A DNA stretch of 64,000 nt, taken from NCBI GenBank assembly GCA_036674765.1, contig JARVKI010000056.1, positions 124,001 to 188,000 on the forward strand, given 5' to 3'. The notes beneath the pieces are model-generated. The model ran no database searches. It worked only from the letters and a program-made list of their open reading frames with translations, and had not been told where the DNA came from. How positions within the stretch are numbered: position 1 is the stretch's first letter; every line of letters starts with the position of its first letter. Positions 1 to 11,825 of the stretch are shown piece by piece. Source of the DNA: Seiridium cupressi (lineage: Eukaryota; Ascomycota; Sordariomycetes; Amphisphaeriales; Sporocadaceae). A program made the translations under genes and the position numbers.

Positions 1-330
1 AAGGCGGGCAGATGCCAGGCAAGGACAGAACGGTCACGTGATGGGTCACTGGATCACTATTTCTTGGCGTGATCCAGAGGCGAGCCCTGCAGGGGATCAC
101 CACGGATCTATAGGGATCACCCGTGATCCTGTAGTGATCCATATGATCCAAACGACATCAGTGAAGTAATGGATGGATATATTAAGGATTGCATTTCCTA
201 GCATTACATAGACAGTCATTACTTCAGTGATCAATCTAAGCATCTATCTACCCATAGGTGAGGCCTATCAAGCCTTAACGATTATATTCTTATTCATCAA
301 GACTCAGTATTCCTATTCTACATCACGTAC
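1..330. repeat. LTR-like / GATCAC-rich repetitive segment at the left edge
   Basis: Positions 30-150 carry about ten copies of GGATCAC/GTGATCC or one-mismatch variants in both orientations. A near-perfect inverted repeat follows: 157-171 and 217-231, 15-bp arms with one mismatch. Then comes a TATA-like stretch (about 178-186), and the segment ends near 325-330 with TATTCTACATCA. The order (GATC-rich upstream part, TATA-like box, C/T-rich tail) resembles the LTR of a fungal Copia-type retrotransposon. No gag-pol coding, primer binding site or second LTR is visible, so a solo LTR or truncated element is an inference. It could equally be the subterminal repeat zone of a DNA transposon lying mostly left of the window. 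Confidence 0.35.
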
Positions 331-1260
331 CCTGTTAGCATAAACCCAACACCAGTGTATTATCCTAAGGTTTATCCTGACGATAGTATATTCGTTACAT
401 TTGGCCGGCACTCAGCAGGGGTGAAACGGGTGTCAACTTGAACACGTTACCACTTGGAGACTGGTGTGTTGCTGAGGGCTTACCTTTCTGCGACTTCTTA
501 TAGAAGCATCCAATCCAAGAAACAGAGACTGGTCGCGTGTGTCAACGTACTAACTACTTAGCTGCACGAGTAGGCTGCTCATGAGCTCGGCGTTGAATGT
601 GCATTGAGTCTTTGCCGTCGTTTGGGCTTAACCTAGGCCACCGCAATTTTCTCCGAATCCATATACCTATCAACTCATGCGTCTTTTGTGGTCGCTACTA
701 GAATACCATTATACCAGACAAGTGGATCTATCACTACATTGACAGAATGACCTATCCGTCGATCTAGAAGCTGGAATGAGACTACTTAGTTGAACCATGC
801 CGATCATGGTTACCTACTATTAGGTTGGGATAGGCATTCGGCAACTCGGTGTAACGACCTGAAACAATACATCGCTATGTAGCGAATTCCACGTAAATAA
901 GTTCAATAGGTCAACTTTTGGGTTGCATTCAGTTGATTTGAGTTGATTGGTCGGCACGACAGAGGTACATCAATCAATTCACGTTGACTTCAAATGCTGC
1001 TCTGTACCCAATGTGCAGGCCGGAGAAGACGTTGGACGAGTGAGCTCGACGAGCACATTGCTAGCTATCCTGGCAGCAAACGGGCGGATAGACGCTAGAA
1101 TCTCGTATGGTTGCAGGTATGTCATGGCATGCAAGTTCGGATCGCTTGTCTAACCTGTTGGACGTCACGGCCAACAGGTGGTGGGGAAGCCATATGGGAA
1201 CATTTTCCACCTTGGAAGGAAAATTTGAATAAGACTTCAATTGTCAGTCACCCGTCGTTA
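331..1260. other. Intergenic, no recognisable gene
   Basis: About 0.9 kb between the repetitive left edge and the 3' end of the P450 gene. The short open frames here show no domain and no coding character. I see nothing beyond ordinary AT-rich intergenic DNA. Confidence 0.5.
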
Positions 1261-2926
1261 TCAAGAAGCCTTTGAGACATAGACTGGCCAGTCATATGGT
1301 ACCATGATGAAGAAAGCGTTCCACTTCCACTTCTTTTGAGCGTTCACGAGTTCAAGGTCGTAGTCCCGAACAATGGTGCTCAAAATCTTGGAAAGCTCCA
1401 TCTTGGCATAATGCTGGCCAGGACAGGACATGTAGCCTGCACCAAACTGCACCTCAACCGTAAGTAAATTGATACGCGTGGACAAGTTGTGAGACAATCA
1501 TGACCTACCGGACACCAATATTTATCCAGACCACCAGCGTCAGAGCCCAGCCATCGATCGGGGTCGAATTCATGCTGGGCAGGTCAGCTGACGTGAAACA
1601 AACAACAGAGAGCCGGAGCGGAAGGGGTTATCAGGCACGTACAACATCTGGCCCCCAAATTTCTTCTGAGTGGTGAATGACCCAGGGATTCACTGAGACT
1701 GTTGTACCAGCCGGTAGTGTTGTATTTCCAATTGTCAAGCCTCCTTGAGGAACCACACGCGGCAGTCCCATAGGCACAGGGTTGTGAATGCGCAATGCCT
1801 CTTTAATGCAAGCTTGGAAATATGGCAGCTTGCTCGCGTCAGCGTACTTGATTACTTTTGACCGATAGCTTCCGTCGGCCTCTTGGGCCTCCTGAATCTC
1901 GCGCCTGACTCGTGCCCATGCCTTGGGTTGCCGTGTCATATAGTACAGGAAGCTCTGGAGGGCGCACGAGAGAGTATCAGATCCGGCTCCGACGTTGGCG
2001 GTCGTGTTGGCGAGGATGTCCTTGTCGGTGAGGCGGTCCGGATGTTGCGCCCCTGTCCTAAGCCAATGAGCCACAACGTCGAAGCGTGCATCGGGGTTGG
2101 CACGGCGCTCGTTCAGTGCCGCAAAGGCAGTGTTGAATAGGTGGCCCCAGGGCATCAATTGCGCCATGAATGGATTCAGTGCGAATAGCTGCAACCATCG
2201 GAAGTGAGACAAGACGGCGTGTGCGCCCACTAGCTTACCATTCATGGCAATGCTTCCGTTGATATCTGAGCCGGCTTTTGTATAACCAAATGGTTTACTG
2301 AAGAGGACCTCGCCCAGAAGGTCGAACGTCAGATATGTCACGTACTGGTCCAAGTTCATGGGAGAACCGGAGGCGGCGAACTCGTCCATTCGCTCAAGAA
2401 GAAGCACGACTAACCCATCGATGGCCACCTCGGACTTGAGTGCGTTGGTGAGTGTATAGCCGGATGCGAAGTGCTTGGATAACTCAACCTTGCGCTTCGG
2501 GTCGGTGATGGACATTGGGTTCTCATAGCGCCAGTCAGGGAAAGTACTCATTTTGTACATTGTACCCTAACATCAAATCTTAATAACTTCTCTGTCAGAC
2601 ATTGAATTCCAGGTGCCTACTTTCTCCAGCGTCGACAACAGCACCTTCTTGACTGCGTCCGGATGGCTAACGCTGACTTCATTGTTGGCCAGTCGTACAA
2701 AAGGGCCGTATCGTTTGTGTGCTTCTGTGATCTGTTCATTCTGGTTACCTTGGAGAGTGACCCAAATGTGCCATATACGTGAAAATGATGCCCAGAAAGG
2801 TCCTGGAATGCCGCTCAGTGAAGAAAAGTAACGACGGTAGACGACAATTGAGCTCAGAAGCGCAAGAATCGAAGCCGCCGTGACCGGCCAGTCGATCGAA
2901 CGTGAAGCGACCGTCGCGCTCTCCAT
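1261..2926 (-). CDS. Cytochrome P450 monooxygenase, four exons
   Basis: Microsomal P450 of about 493 aa, a heme-thiolate monooxygenase whose substrate cannot be read from sequence. Proposed exons on the minus strand: 2926-2621, 2566-1643, 1574-1509, 1446-1261. All introns are GT-AG and 54-68 bp, and splicing restores one frame. The N-terminus has a hydrophobic anchor (about residues 14-30) and a proline-rich IPGPF hinge. The I-helix oxygen motif is AGSDT (about residue 296), the ExxR is EALR (about 358), the small third exon supplies the FDPDRW motif, and the heme loop is FGAGYMSCPG with Cys440 as iron ligand. The overall look (FPDWRYENPMS, TDPKRK) is that of fungal pisatin-demethylase-like P450s. 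All key residues are present, so the enzyme should be active. It lies about 6.7 kb from the N-methyl cluster, with two broken genes between, so a shared pathway is not supported. The first intron removes part of a longer open frame; that choice rests on homology to the family. Confidence 0.9.
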
Positions 2927-3503
2927 GGTAACTCATCGGGTACGATTACCAGAAGCACTTGTTCTTATTAGATAAGTTCAAGTTGAAGGAAAGTTCAATT
3001 TGTCAGGTTGGTTCGTATGGCGGACCGTGGGGAGAGAGCCGAGACTTTTGACTTGCTAGGATAAGTGGCTAGTTGTACCTTTTTGTGTGGAAATGTAACG
3101 CATGCCCTATCTATGCCAATCACAAGGAGTAATTTGCACAAAAACCCGTTTTGAAAGTCCACAAGCAATCTGCTATACCTTGTATAACTGTGGCGCCCTT
3201 GTTGTTTTTCTGGTTCATTGATTGGCGGAACTGACAATATCGTACCACGGTATTTCCCGCGCCGTAAAACCACTAGACTAGCTTTAGCCGTCACTGAGGT
3301 ATTCATTTCTCGGGCCGGAAGTGTTATTGAGCGGTAGACTACGCTTGCAGAAGACAATATGCACTCCTGCTCAGTTCAGACTCTTCTCTCCGGTTCAACG
3401 CGAGTCACACGGCCGATCTAACAGTCGCACGCCTTCTGGTGGGACATTGGCATATGAATTTCACTGAAATCTCGAGTCTAAGGTCTCAACAACCATCTCT
3501 ACC
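2927..3503. other. Divergent intergenic region between P450 and the SAT4-like relic
   Basis: A 577-bp region between two divergently oriented genes; it should hold the P450 promoter. No clear TATA box or repeated operator stands out. A minus-strand open frame of 120 codons has no recognisable domain and is probably chance. Confidence 0.4.
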
Positions 3504-4632
3504 ATGTTTTCCCCGCAAATCGCTATTGAGACGGGGATGCAACGGGCTCTCATTGTTATCCCAATACTCTTCGGACTCTTAGCTATCACGGCGGTTAGGC
3601 TAAGAGTCCTTGCGCGGCACATTGTCCACCGACGCCTCGATGCAAGTGACTACACTATGATAGCGGCCCTGGTGGTGAATGTATCTTTCTGCGGCATAGT
3701 TGCCGCAGAGCCCTTCACAGGTCGCGGAATACATCTTCACGATCTTGCCGCCAGATTTGGAACAGCCCCAGTCATCACATACACCAAAGTTTGGCACTTG
3801 AAGGGAAATTGGAGAGCACTCTTGACTGACACCCATGCGCAGATGACGATAGCCAACCAAATTCTCTGGGCACTCGCGGTATGCCTGTCAGAACTGTCCA
3901 TTCTGCTGCTCTACATCAAAGTATTTACCACAAACATTTTTACCAAATTAGCTCGAGCCACTAGCCTCTTGGTCATCTTGTTGGGGACTGCAAAAGTTCT
4001 GGGTGCCTTACTACAGTGTCGACCGTTTGCTTATAACTGGGATCAAACAATTCCTGATGGTCACTGTGGAGATCAGGCGCTCTCGTTCACAGATAACTGC
4101 CTCTCTCAGCGTCGTGCTCGATGTCGCCGTCCTCATTCTGCCTATGCCGTATCTCCTTACCCTCCAGTTGGCATTGATGAAGAAACCGGTTCTTGTTGCA
4201 ACCTTTGCTGCTGGTCTTATGTATGGACGACCTTGCTTATTCAATGAAACTTCAATCTTTAGACTTCGATGCTAACTTTTCAATGTTCTAAAGCACCTGC
4301 ATCTTCAGCGCACTGCGTATTGTCGCCATTGTTAAGCATCTATTCGATCCTCGAGCCCTCTTTTGTCATCATTCTGGCATGCGTACCAGTGCTGTGTCCC
4401 TTGTTAGGGGGTAACTACTCCTCGCAAGCAACGTATCGCGGGGAAAATGTCGAGCAGTGCAATAGTACAACGCAGTATGAATAAAGCCGGCTTTCCCGCG
4501 ATCGACGGCAACAAATCCGATAGCCATTCGTGGGAATATCAGCTGCGCCCAATGGGTACAAGATGTGAAGCCTGGAATTCTGGGCCACCAGCAGAGGAAG
4601 ATAGCAACGAAGGTCATCTAGCAAGATCCTGA
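3504..4632 (+). pseudogene. Decayed SAT4/rhodopsin-like integral membrane protein
   Basis: Relic of the fungal seven-helix SAT4 (rhodopsin-like) family, whose intact members are usually about 350-400 aa. The ATG at 3504 has a good context, and the first five helices are readable, with family motifs DASDYTMIAAL, ANQILW, LSILLLYIKVF and CRPF. A probable 54-bp intron lies at about 3787-3840 (GTTTGG...GCGCAG). After QALSFT near 4090 the frame breaks: the continuation ITASLSVVLDVAVLILPMPYL is in another frame. An intron from about 4217 leads to ITCIFSALRIVAIVKHLF. The next conserved piece, ILEPSFVIILACVPVL, is again out of frame, with material missing between. The C-terminal tail motif YQLRPMGT is in yet another frame, to about 4632. 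At least three frame breaks make a functional product unlikely. Confidence 0.75.
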
Positions 4633-6618
4633 CCCGGGCTAATAGCGTATCATCAGTTAAATTTAGTCCAGTTGCAGGTGCAGCCACGCCAAGTTACCAA
4701 ATACGCTCAACGATACATGGGCTACATCAACAACATTGCGTGTGTTGTGATTAAGCTGTGCCACCGGGGTTCCGCCACTGACGAGGCTTCAGTCATGGTA
4801 TTGAGGGTCAATCATGATGCTCCCACCTTCAGGCAGATGGTATATCCTTGTGATTCTACAACATTCTATTCACTCGACATGCATGTTAGCTGCAGTGTCG
4901 AATGATCGTTCCCGGGAGGTGAAGCGCAGGCAGGTAGGAGTTCGGGGCTTCCACCAGAATTCCCCGCCAAAGTACCAAATCCGACAACAGGCCAATCTAC
5001 GGCACCTACTCGGAATAAATGATATCGATAATTTGACAGGGAACTGAAATCATTGGTACAATTGGAGAGCGGGGTCTGACCCGATCGCATATTCGGGATG
5101 CGCCCTGGAGCCTTGTGGTATGTAAGGCATCCTACATTTTGAAGTTACCCAACCTCTTTTACTACCACTGTGTGGCTAGAAGCTCACTACCTTGAGAAAT
5201 CATGACAAAAGAATGGTTAGCTGTTGTATTTGGATAATCAAACTGCTCCATAAATACGCTTCGAGACGACGTCCCATAGAATTTGTGATCCAGTCCATGT
5301 AAAAGTGGAAAAAGGTGCTCGGGTTCAAAGGATGTAGGGATGTGTTGCCTTTTTATTGGTTATTTAGTCGCCAACGGCAGGCTCAGCCATAATGGCTGCA
5401 TCCTGAGCGCTGTTCCTGTCAAATGTCCGCCAATCGACCCCCTCCATCAGCTGAAATCTCTCCCGGCCCCTTCCATCTTTTATTCCAGAGACTGGCTTCT
5501 TAGATTGATTGCATTTGCCAGAATAGGGCCAATGGCTTCTACCTTCAGCTAGCTTTTGATATTCTATCAATCATTTAGTTGATTCCTCGTCGCTTTTGTC
5601 TATTTTGATAATATTAACTCTGGTATGATGGAAATCTTGAAATAAAGAAGTCCCAGTGGCTTCGGATTCGAGAGTGTTTCTCTTTCGAGTTGTATACTAC
5701 TCTAAGCTTGTAGTGAGTGTACTTGACTTGACTTGACCGCGGGCATCGCGACAGGATTTGTCGTGATGAGTCGGACAGAATCGTCTGGTGTACTTGTTAC
5801 GGTACGGTTATCGTGATAGCCAGATGACGTGCAAATCCTCTGCAAGTCCAAGCTATACATAGATTCTTAGCGATCAGTGATTGATTGAGAATTGTCTGCC
5901 TCGGGGTCTTACTTTTAGTTAGTTCGGCAGATAATGTGCTGAACTAGGCTTTTCGAGGGCTTTGAAGAGAGCATGATAGCAATGCCACCCCTATGACGTT
6001 GTCTCCAAAACCTACCAGGCCTGTATGAATGGCCATACTGCCGCGAATGTTGCTACGGTCCAAGAAAATGCCACATCTCCCGCCCCTGAATTGTGCCTAT
6101 TCTTGTCCCAAACCACTCCACTTGGACCCCCTTGAAATCCATTGGTCCCATTGTAGGCCCATTTCTTTGACTAAGAAGGGTGATATGAGCTATCATGGTA
6201 ACACACTGGAAAGCAGATGTGGTAGTTCGTAACGCTAAAAGTAATTTGGAACTCTTGATATCTAATTTTATCTTCATATTAAATACTAGATCGTATCAGG
6301 GGGGTCTACCTGTTCTCCATACTGGCGATTTGTTGGCCCCTCCTAATGATAGGTCGTGGCGTTTTCCGTTGGACCCAAAACCCAGACCCACGGATGGAGG
6401 GACTCCGGTGAGCTTTTCGTGTAATGACCCCCAAAGCTCTTTTGAATTTGAAACGAAATGCATGCATATCAGCGATTATGGATGTCACAGCCTTGTCTCA
6501 ATATTTCATGTTTGAAGGTTAAATATCCTTTCTCCCCTCGCTGTCAGCTGCGAAAAGTGAACGTCAACCTTGAGACTTACTTTGATCTTCATTCCCTGGT
6601 AAGCAGGGCGCCTCAAAA
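4633..6618. other. Long intergenic region
   Basis: About 2 kb with no ORF of recognisable family on either strand. The only local structure I see is a short run of TTGAC units near 5717-5735. Small open frames at 5340-5570 and 6029-6515 look like chance. Confidence 0.45.
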
Positions 6619-8319
6619 ATGATGGGATCACATTATCCACGAAACAATGGCCATCAATACCAAAGCCATCAACAACATGATTTTGATCGGATTTTCCCAA
6701 TGCAGGTGATGGGATGCTCGATAAACCCGAGTATTACGGAGTCTACATCGGAACTATTTACCACAGGCAATTCGACAGAAACTGCATGGGGAGAGCCTAT
6801 TGTTAAGAAGAAGTTCCACGCAGTGGATATCTTTGCTTCTGTCGTTTCGCTTGTCAGTCTTGGAATCGGTTTAGCTTCTGTGGCAAGTGAAAATTTATCC
6901 TGGCGTTTGAGACAGGGAACAAATCAGTTGATTGTGCTGGGCGTCTTGCTAAGCATCATGAACTTATGTCTCGGCAGCATTACACCAACTTTGTTTCTAC
7001 TCATCGAAACCCAATTCGGCGCCTCTTCGTTGCAGAATTACGATGGAATACTTCATAATTCCATCGTCGCCTCCAAAATGAGCTTTTCTTGGAGACTCGC
7101 GCTCAGCTTCATGTTGGCTCTACCGATTGGACTCAGCGTCTCATACAAGAGATTTGTTGGGGGCAGCAGTGGAATGTTGATAGACCCAGAATACGCTGGC
7201 AACATTTCATATTACGGTACATTGGCACCCCCAGGTCTTGAAAGCCTCGGCCAGTCGACAGGCATTTCTATGTTCACAAACGCCACGCTCGACTTTGCCA
7301 CGGCTACCTCACCGACGTCATGGGAAGAACAGGAGCCAGTTCTACCGTCAGGGCCACAGGGTTACGGCTACAACGTACTATTACTGAGTAACACGAGTTC
7401 CGTACTGCTCGATATGCCGCAAGCGAATTATGTGAACGCAGTCCAGTCGAAACTTGCATCAGGGTAATCTTGGACCGTCACAGCACCAGTCGTCGGCACA
7501 GTGGCAAGCTTGAATGCTTCAAAACAAACCGATCCCAGCTGAATGGAACAAAATCTTCACGTCGCGTTGCCTGTTTGAATTGTATGGCCCTGGGTTTGAG
7601 GTCGATTACTGCCAAAACGCGTGCCCGAATACGTACAGTTCTGGCGCATACAGTCACAATTCGATGATGAATAACTGGGCCCTGCAGTTGTTAAGTCCAT
7701 ATAGTCCAGGCAACCAGTCCACACAGTGGATAGGGTTGGTGGCTGATTTCGGAATTGAATATATTAGTAGCTGCTGGGTCTTCTCGGAGTATGCACGTCT
7801 ATATGACATTACTCGCCGACAGTGCGAGGGAACGTGGTTGATAACTCGCGGCAGAATCCAGCTTCAGGCCGGAAGTTGTGATTCCATTGTATTATCTGAA
7901 GAGACACAGTACCCTATCACACGGAGCGCACTGTTCTTGGGCGTTTGGTACACCCGGCCGCTTCTCGAATTCCTAGGACCATTCTCCACAACGAGGAACG
8001 AATCGAGCTGGGACGGACCCTGTATCTTGCGTTATCCATACAACCGTCACTTTTGCTCATGGTCCTAGGATTAACAGCTTTATTACATGCAACACCCTTA
8101 GATAAAGGATTCAACTTGATCGCTATCCTCTCGGGTGTCAATCCTGAAAGTCTACGGTGCTTGGCGGGCGCCTCACTCTCGGGCAAATTGAAGAAAGAAT
8201 TGACGTTGGATTTCCGTCCTTCCAAGAACAACGGAAAGAATGTGATTCAATATTCTGTGACTTCCTCGCTGGAAAGCGTGGGACATGGGGATGTAGAGCA
8301 CGATGCTTTGTACCATTAA
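6619..8319 (+). pseudogene. Decayed large fungal membrane protein of unknown function
   Basis: The first frame (ATG 6619 to TAA 7465-7467) encodes about 282 aa with hydrophobic segments near residues 71-90, 110-130 and 165-185, and motifs I associate with a family of uncharacterised Aspergillus/Penicillium membrane proteins of roughly 700-800 aa (LQNYDGIL, LALPIGLSVSYK, LAPPGLES, STGISMFTNATL). The same frame runs on after the TAA (SWTVTAPVVGTVASLNA) to a TGA at 7540-7542. The downstream protein then continues in a second frame (AEWNKIFTSRCLFELYG, to about 8010) and finally in a third (YLALSIQPSLLLMVLGLTALLHA, PLDKGFNLIAILSG, GASLSGKLKKEL, to 8319). One in-frame stop plus two frameshifts indicate a pseudogene. 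No function is known for the family, so none is assigned. Confidence 0.7.
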
Positions 8320-8586
8320 ATTTCCTCTGTTGTACTCTATACATACCATTGCAGGTTGGACGTGCTCAAGAAGCGGGTCTATACCAATGACCTCGATGAA
8401 GCCTATAAGATTAAATGCATGTGTTTGTTATTTATTTTTGAAAAGATTCGTGATATTAATGCTCAAGCATCTAATGACCATATCCCGACAGTTAAAGCCT
8501 TCCCTAGCACTAGGAGATCATCCATGGGCTGTAGGGAAACAGCACAGTAAAAATCATATAAGGAAGCCATCAGTCAGGTCCGTAGT

Positions 8587-9066
8587 GTGCCAAATATTCA
8601 AGTCAGTAAGTTTGCAGTGGCAGCCAAAAAGAGTCTGGCCTACCCGTGTCCCTACGGTCTTGAGGGCGTAGGCATTAGTGTTCCGCCCGTTGCTGCACCA
8701 GCGAGCAATTGCCTAAAAGTCTTTGCTGTTAATGTCGAGATTACGTGTCTGGTTTTTGGATCACCGGACGTGACTATCAACTGCGCCCGAAGCCATCGAG
8801 AGTTGGTATTAGGCTTATCGCGCGACTGGCAACACAATGTACCAGGATTGGGCGTGGGACGCGTTCATGTCGATCAACGCCACTTGTTTTACGGCGTAGG
8901 ATTCTCAGCCATTTCCGACGTCAACGTGGTCAACGGCAGTTCTTTTCTCAGCAGGCAGGAAGGTTTCGCTGAAAAAGAACCATGGCAGGTCTCTGCAAAT
9001 GACGATAACCAGTTCGTGTACAGCACTGAGGGTCATCCCTTTGAAGTCGCAGGAAAGCCGACTTGA
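8587..9066 (+). other. Unassigned open frame, probably not a gene
   Basis: A 159-codon open frame directly after the membrane-protein relic. It has no signal peptide, membrane segment, domain or splice pattern I recognise, and the nominal start is not an ATG. It might be the eroded tail of the preceding pseudogene or chance. It is listed because 8320-9386 otherwise holds nothing. Confidence 0.15.
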
Positions 9067-9386
9067 TTATCTTTTTAACAATATTACATAAAGGCGCGCT
9101 TCCTCAACTCCCGTTTCCTGACTTTACTAAGCCCGTGCTGTGGTCTCGTTGCTGATAGTCCGGTAGCAGGGCCAACTCAGGGCTACTAGGTCACTTTGCA
9201 TATGTTCGGCCATGTCCCCCCTCACCGCCTCCGATCATCGGAACATGGAACCAGCCACCACGAGAATAAAGTTATGAGTAGCCAAGAAACACGACATATG
9301 GATGGCAAGGATAGGTCGTTTAGACCATACACTGATGCACAATGATTCAAGATCCCCATTAGTTTAGATAAGGCTAAGATCCTAGT

Positions 9387-9400
9387 GGTCACATGAGCGG
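9387..9400 (-). promoter_or_regulatory. Shared 14-bp motif upstream of the sarcosine-oxidase-like gene
   Basis: On the minus strand this reads CCGCTCATGTGACC. It differs in one base from the copy at 11812-11825 and is close to the copies at 11733-11746 and 18035-18048. It lies about 223 bp upstream of the ATG at 9623. The motif combines a CCG triplet, as bound by Zn2Cys6 proteins, with an E-box-like CAYGTG core. Binding by the cluster regulator is inferred. Confidence 0.5.
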
Positions 9401-9622
9401 TTTTACGGAGGACGTGCCGACCCCACCCAAATGTTGTTGACCTTATCGCATTGTTTTCGGTCACTGTATCTAAGCTCCGCAACGGCGTAGGCGCTACTCT
9501 CTGACCTGAAGCCGAGAGCCAGATGACACAAGCTGGTAAACATATATGAGCTTCACTACGGTTGGTATACCCAGTGCGGAAAGGGAGTCTTTGGCCAGCT
9601 TTTCCATTACATTACGTTCAAC

Positions 9623-11044
9623 ATGGCCTCCGGCGAATTGTCTTATCTAATCGTTGGTGCAGGCGTCTTTGGTGTTTCTACTGCTTACCACTTGATCAAG
9701 AAGTACCCCAATGCATCGGTGACTCTGGTCGACAGGGATGCATTCGATGCTGAAAGTCGTGTGGCCGCCTCGTGGGACTGGAACAAGGTGGTGCGCGCAG
9801 ATTACGACGATATTGTGTACTGCCAGCTCGCACTAGAGGCACAGGACATTTTCGAGTCCGATCCTCTATGGAAACCATATTTCCACCAGACTGGTATCTA
9901 CTGGATATGTCGCAGCGAATATGCGCAAGACGTGATCAACAACTATAAGCGTCTTGGGCGAAAGGCTGATCTTTCCGCTGTTCCCATTGAGGAGGCTCGC
10001 AAGCTTTATGGCGGGCTTTTCGAGGACGCTGACTATACCGGCGTCAAAGAGGTTCTTGTGAACAAGACCAGTGGCTGGGCTGCCGCCGGTGATTGCTTGA
10101 GAGCGGTCACTCGGAAAGCCATTGAATTGGGTGTCAAATATCGGACGGCCGAGGTTGCTACATTGCAACTTGACAAGAGCGGCCGTTGCACTGGAATCAA
10201 GTCGTCCAAGGGAGAAGTTATCAGTGCTTCGCATACTATCCTCTGCAGTGGAGCATACACGCCAAAGCTGTTGGAATGCAGTGCTGCAACCACTGGTCTG
10301 GCTGATCTTAGTGCCGGACAAAGGATTGTAGCGGGTGGCATTACGACTGGAATGACCAAATTGGACGACAAGTCATATGAGAGGTTCGCCGCTATGCCTG
10401 TGGGAGTCCAGGGGTATACGGCTGCACAAGGTACGTAATATTCGGAAGTATGATTTAACACTGTTGGCTAATGGGCGAAACCAGGTCCTTTTATTGGTAG
10501 TCTGCCACCCACTCCAGACAAAGAGCTCAAGTGGTGGGGACAAACGATATTCAAGAACTCCCGAGAAGCGGTCCCCGGCCGTTACTTCTCGGCGCCACCT
10601 GCGGAACCCGACTATGCCCAGTGGAAGGTCTCTGGACGGCTCAAGGAGGACATCAACCATGCAAACAAGGTCTTCTATGGCAAGAACGGTGCAACCTGGA
10701 AGATGGAGAAGCATCGCATCTGCTGGTAAGTCGATTCTACTTGATAATTCCTTCATCATTTGCTGACTTCAACAAGGGATGCCTTCACGACAACCTCCGA
10801 CTTTATCATTTCGCCACACGCGGCCGCTAAAGGTCTCTATGTTGCAACGTGTGGCTCATTCCACGGCTACAAGTTTTTCCCAGTGCTTGGAAAGTATATA
10901 GTGCAGATGCTGGAGGGTGAGTTGTCACCCGAGTTGACACAAAAGTGGGCTTGGAATAGAGACCGGCCAGATTCGGACCTAAACCCCGACTTCCCCAGGT
11001 CGGAAATGAGAGATCTGTTGGACCCAGTGAGAGCAAACTTATAG
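9623..11044 (+). CDS. FAD-dependent sarcosine/fructosyl-amino-acid (amadoriase-type) oxidase
   Basis: Flavoprotein oxidase of about 438 aa in the DAO fold. Members oxidise N-methyl, N-alkyl or Amadori amino acids, releasing H2O2 and an aldehyde. Exons: 9623-10430, 10485-10725, 10777-11044, joined in frame by a 54-bp and a 51-bp GT-AG intron. The N-terminal Rossmann motif is GAGVFG (residues 12-17). SWDWNKVVRADYDD is the family's flavin-contact strand. The C-terminal third has CWDAF with Cys349, the position expected for the covalent flavin link, followed by ATCGSFHGYKFFPVLGK. The C-terminus is RANL, like the non-canonical peroxisomal signal KANL of human catalase, so peroxisomal import is plausible for an H2O2 producer. 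Its neighbours are a Rieske betaine-type oxygenase and a dimethylglycine dehydrogenase, which makes sarcosine to glycine the likeliest step. Fructosyl amino acids, saccharopine or N-methyl-tyrosine (as for FsqB of fumisoquin synthesis) are alternatives. Confidence 0.9.
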
Positions 11045-11732
11045 ACAAGCACATACACCATATTTCAACTAGTACGGGCGAGTTTATCAAAGCCTAGTCT
11101 TTCGCATAATTGCTATTTCCTAGCCTGCACCATATCTTGTTGAGACTTGAAATGTTTCGTTTCGTGAGAACCCACATCATGGTCTTGCACAATGCTGTGC
11201 AAACCCCCTTGCCGCTCGGGATGAACTTAAATAAATAAAGTGGGTTCAGTTTTCATCTCATGATTTAAGATCGTCAGAATGATTATTGAATGTGAGCTAC
11301 GATGACAAGTAAACGCTGAGCCCGCTATTAAGCTCTGGGGTAAGATAAGCATTGATGCCGCCCAGACTTGTGAACCGGCCTAAAACGCGGTACATCCTGT
11401 GGCTACCCCGATGCGAAATAATTCGTTTAGTTGAATTGAGTGTCACACAACATAAGACTATCCTCATCACGAGGCATTGAAGCATCCAATAACCTTGTTC
11501 TAAAGAAACACGGAGACAGCGCGGGTGCCCAAGCACTTTCCCGCCTCGGTTCTAGATTTCCGCCTGCCGGAGGGACCGGCTAGCACCATCATGCTCAAAA
11601 AGTGACGATCTTGATATGAACGTTCTTGTGTTACTTGGAAAAGATACAGAAGACCCGTATAATTGGTCCTCCATGACTCGTCTATCATGGTGTATTGTAT
11701 TCAATAGGCGAAGATGAACCTTGTACCCAATG

Positions 11733-11746
11733 CCGATCACGTGATC
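11733..11746 (+). promoter_or_regulatory. Shared palindromic motif upstream of the Rieske gene (copy 1)
   Basis: CCGATCACGTGATC, within a perfect 14-bp palindrome at 11734-11747 (CGATCACGTGATCG). It lies about 297 bp upstream of the ATG at 12044. The CACGTG core is a bHLH/E-box type site, and the flanking CCG could also suit a Zn2Cys6 protein. Confidence 0.5.
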
Positions 11747-11811
11747 GTATCTCGGACTTTCTATGCCGACGGGTGATATACATCGTTCAGGCCGGGCCAC
11801 GAACTGGATTT

Positions 11812-11825
11812 CCGATCATGTGACC
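11812..11825 (+). promoter_or_regulatory. Shared motif upstream of the Rieske gene (copy 2)
   Basis: CCGATCATGTGACC, about 218 bp upstream of the ATG at 12044. It matches the minus-strand copy at 9387-9400 in 13 of 14 bases. Two copies in one promoter and single copies at similar distances before two other genes argue against chance. Confidence 0.5.

Noticed and set aside
2995..3357. 120-codon minus-strand frame upstream of the P450
   Set aside because: No domain or signal, overlaps the promoter region, no splice support.
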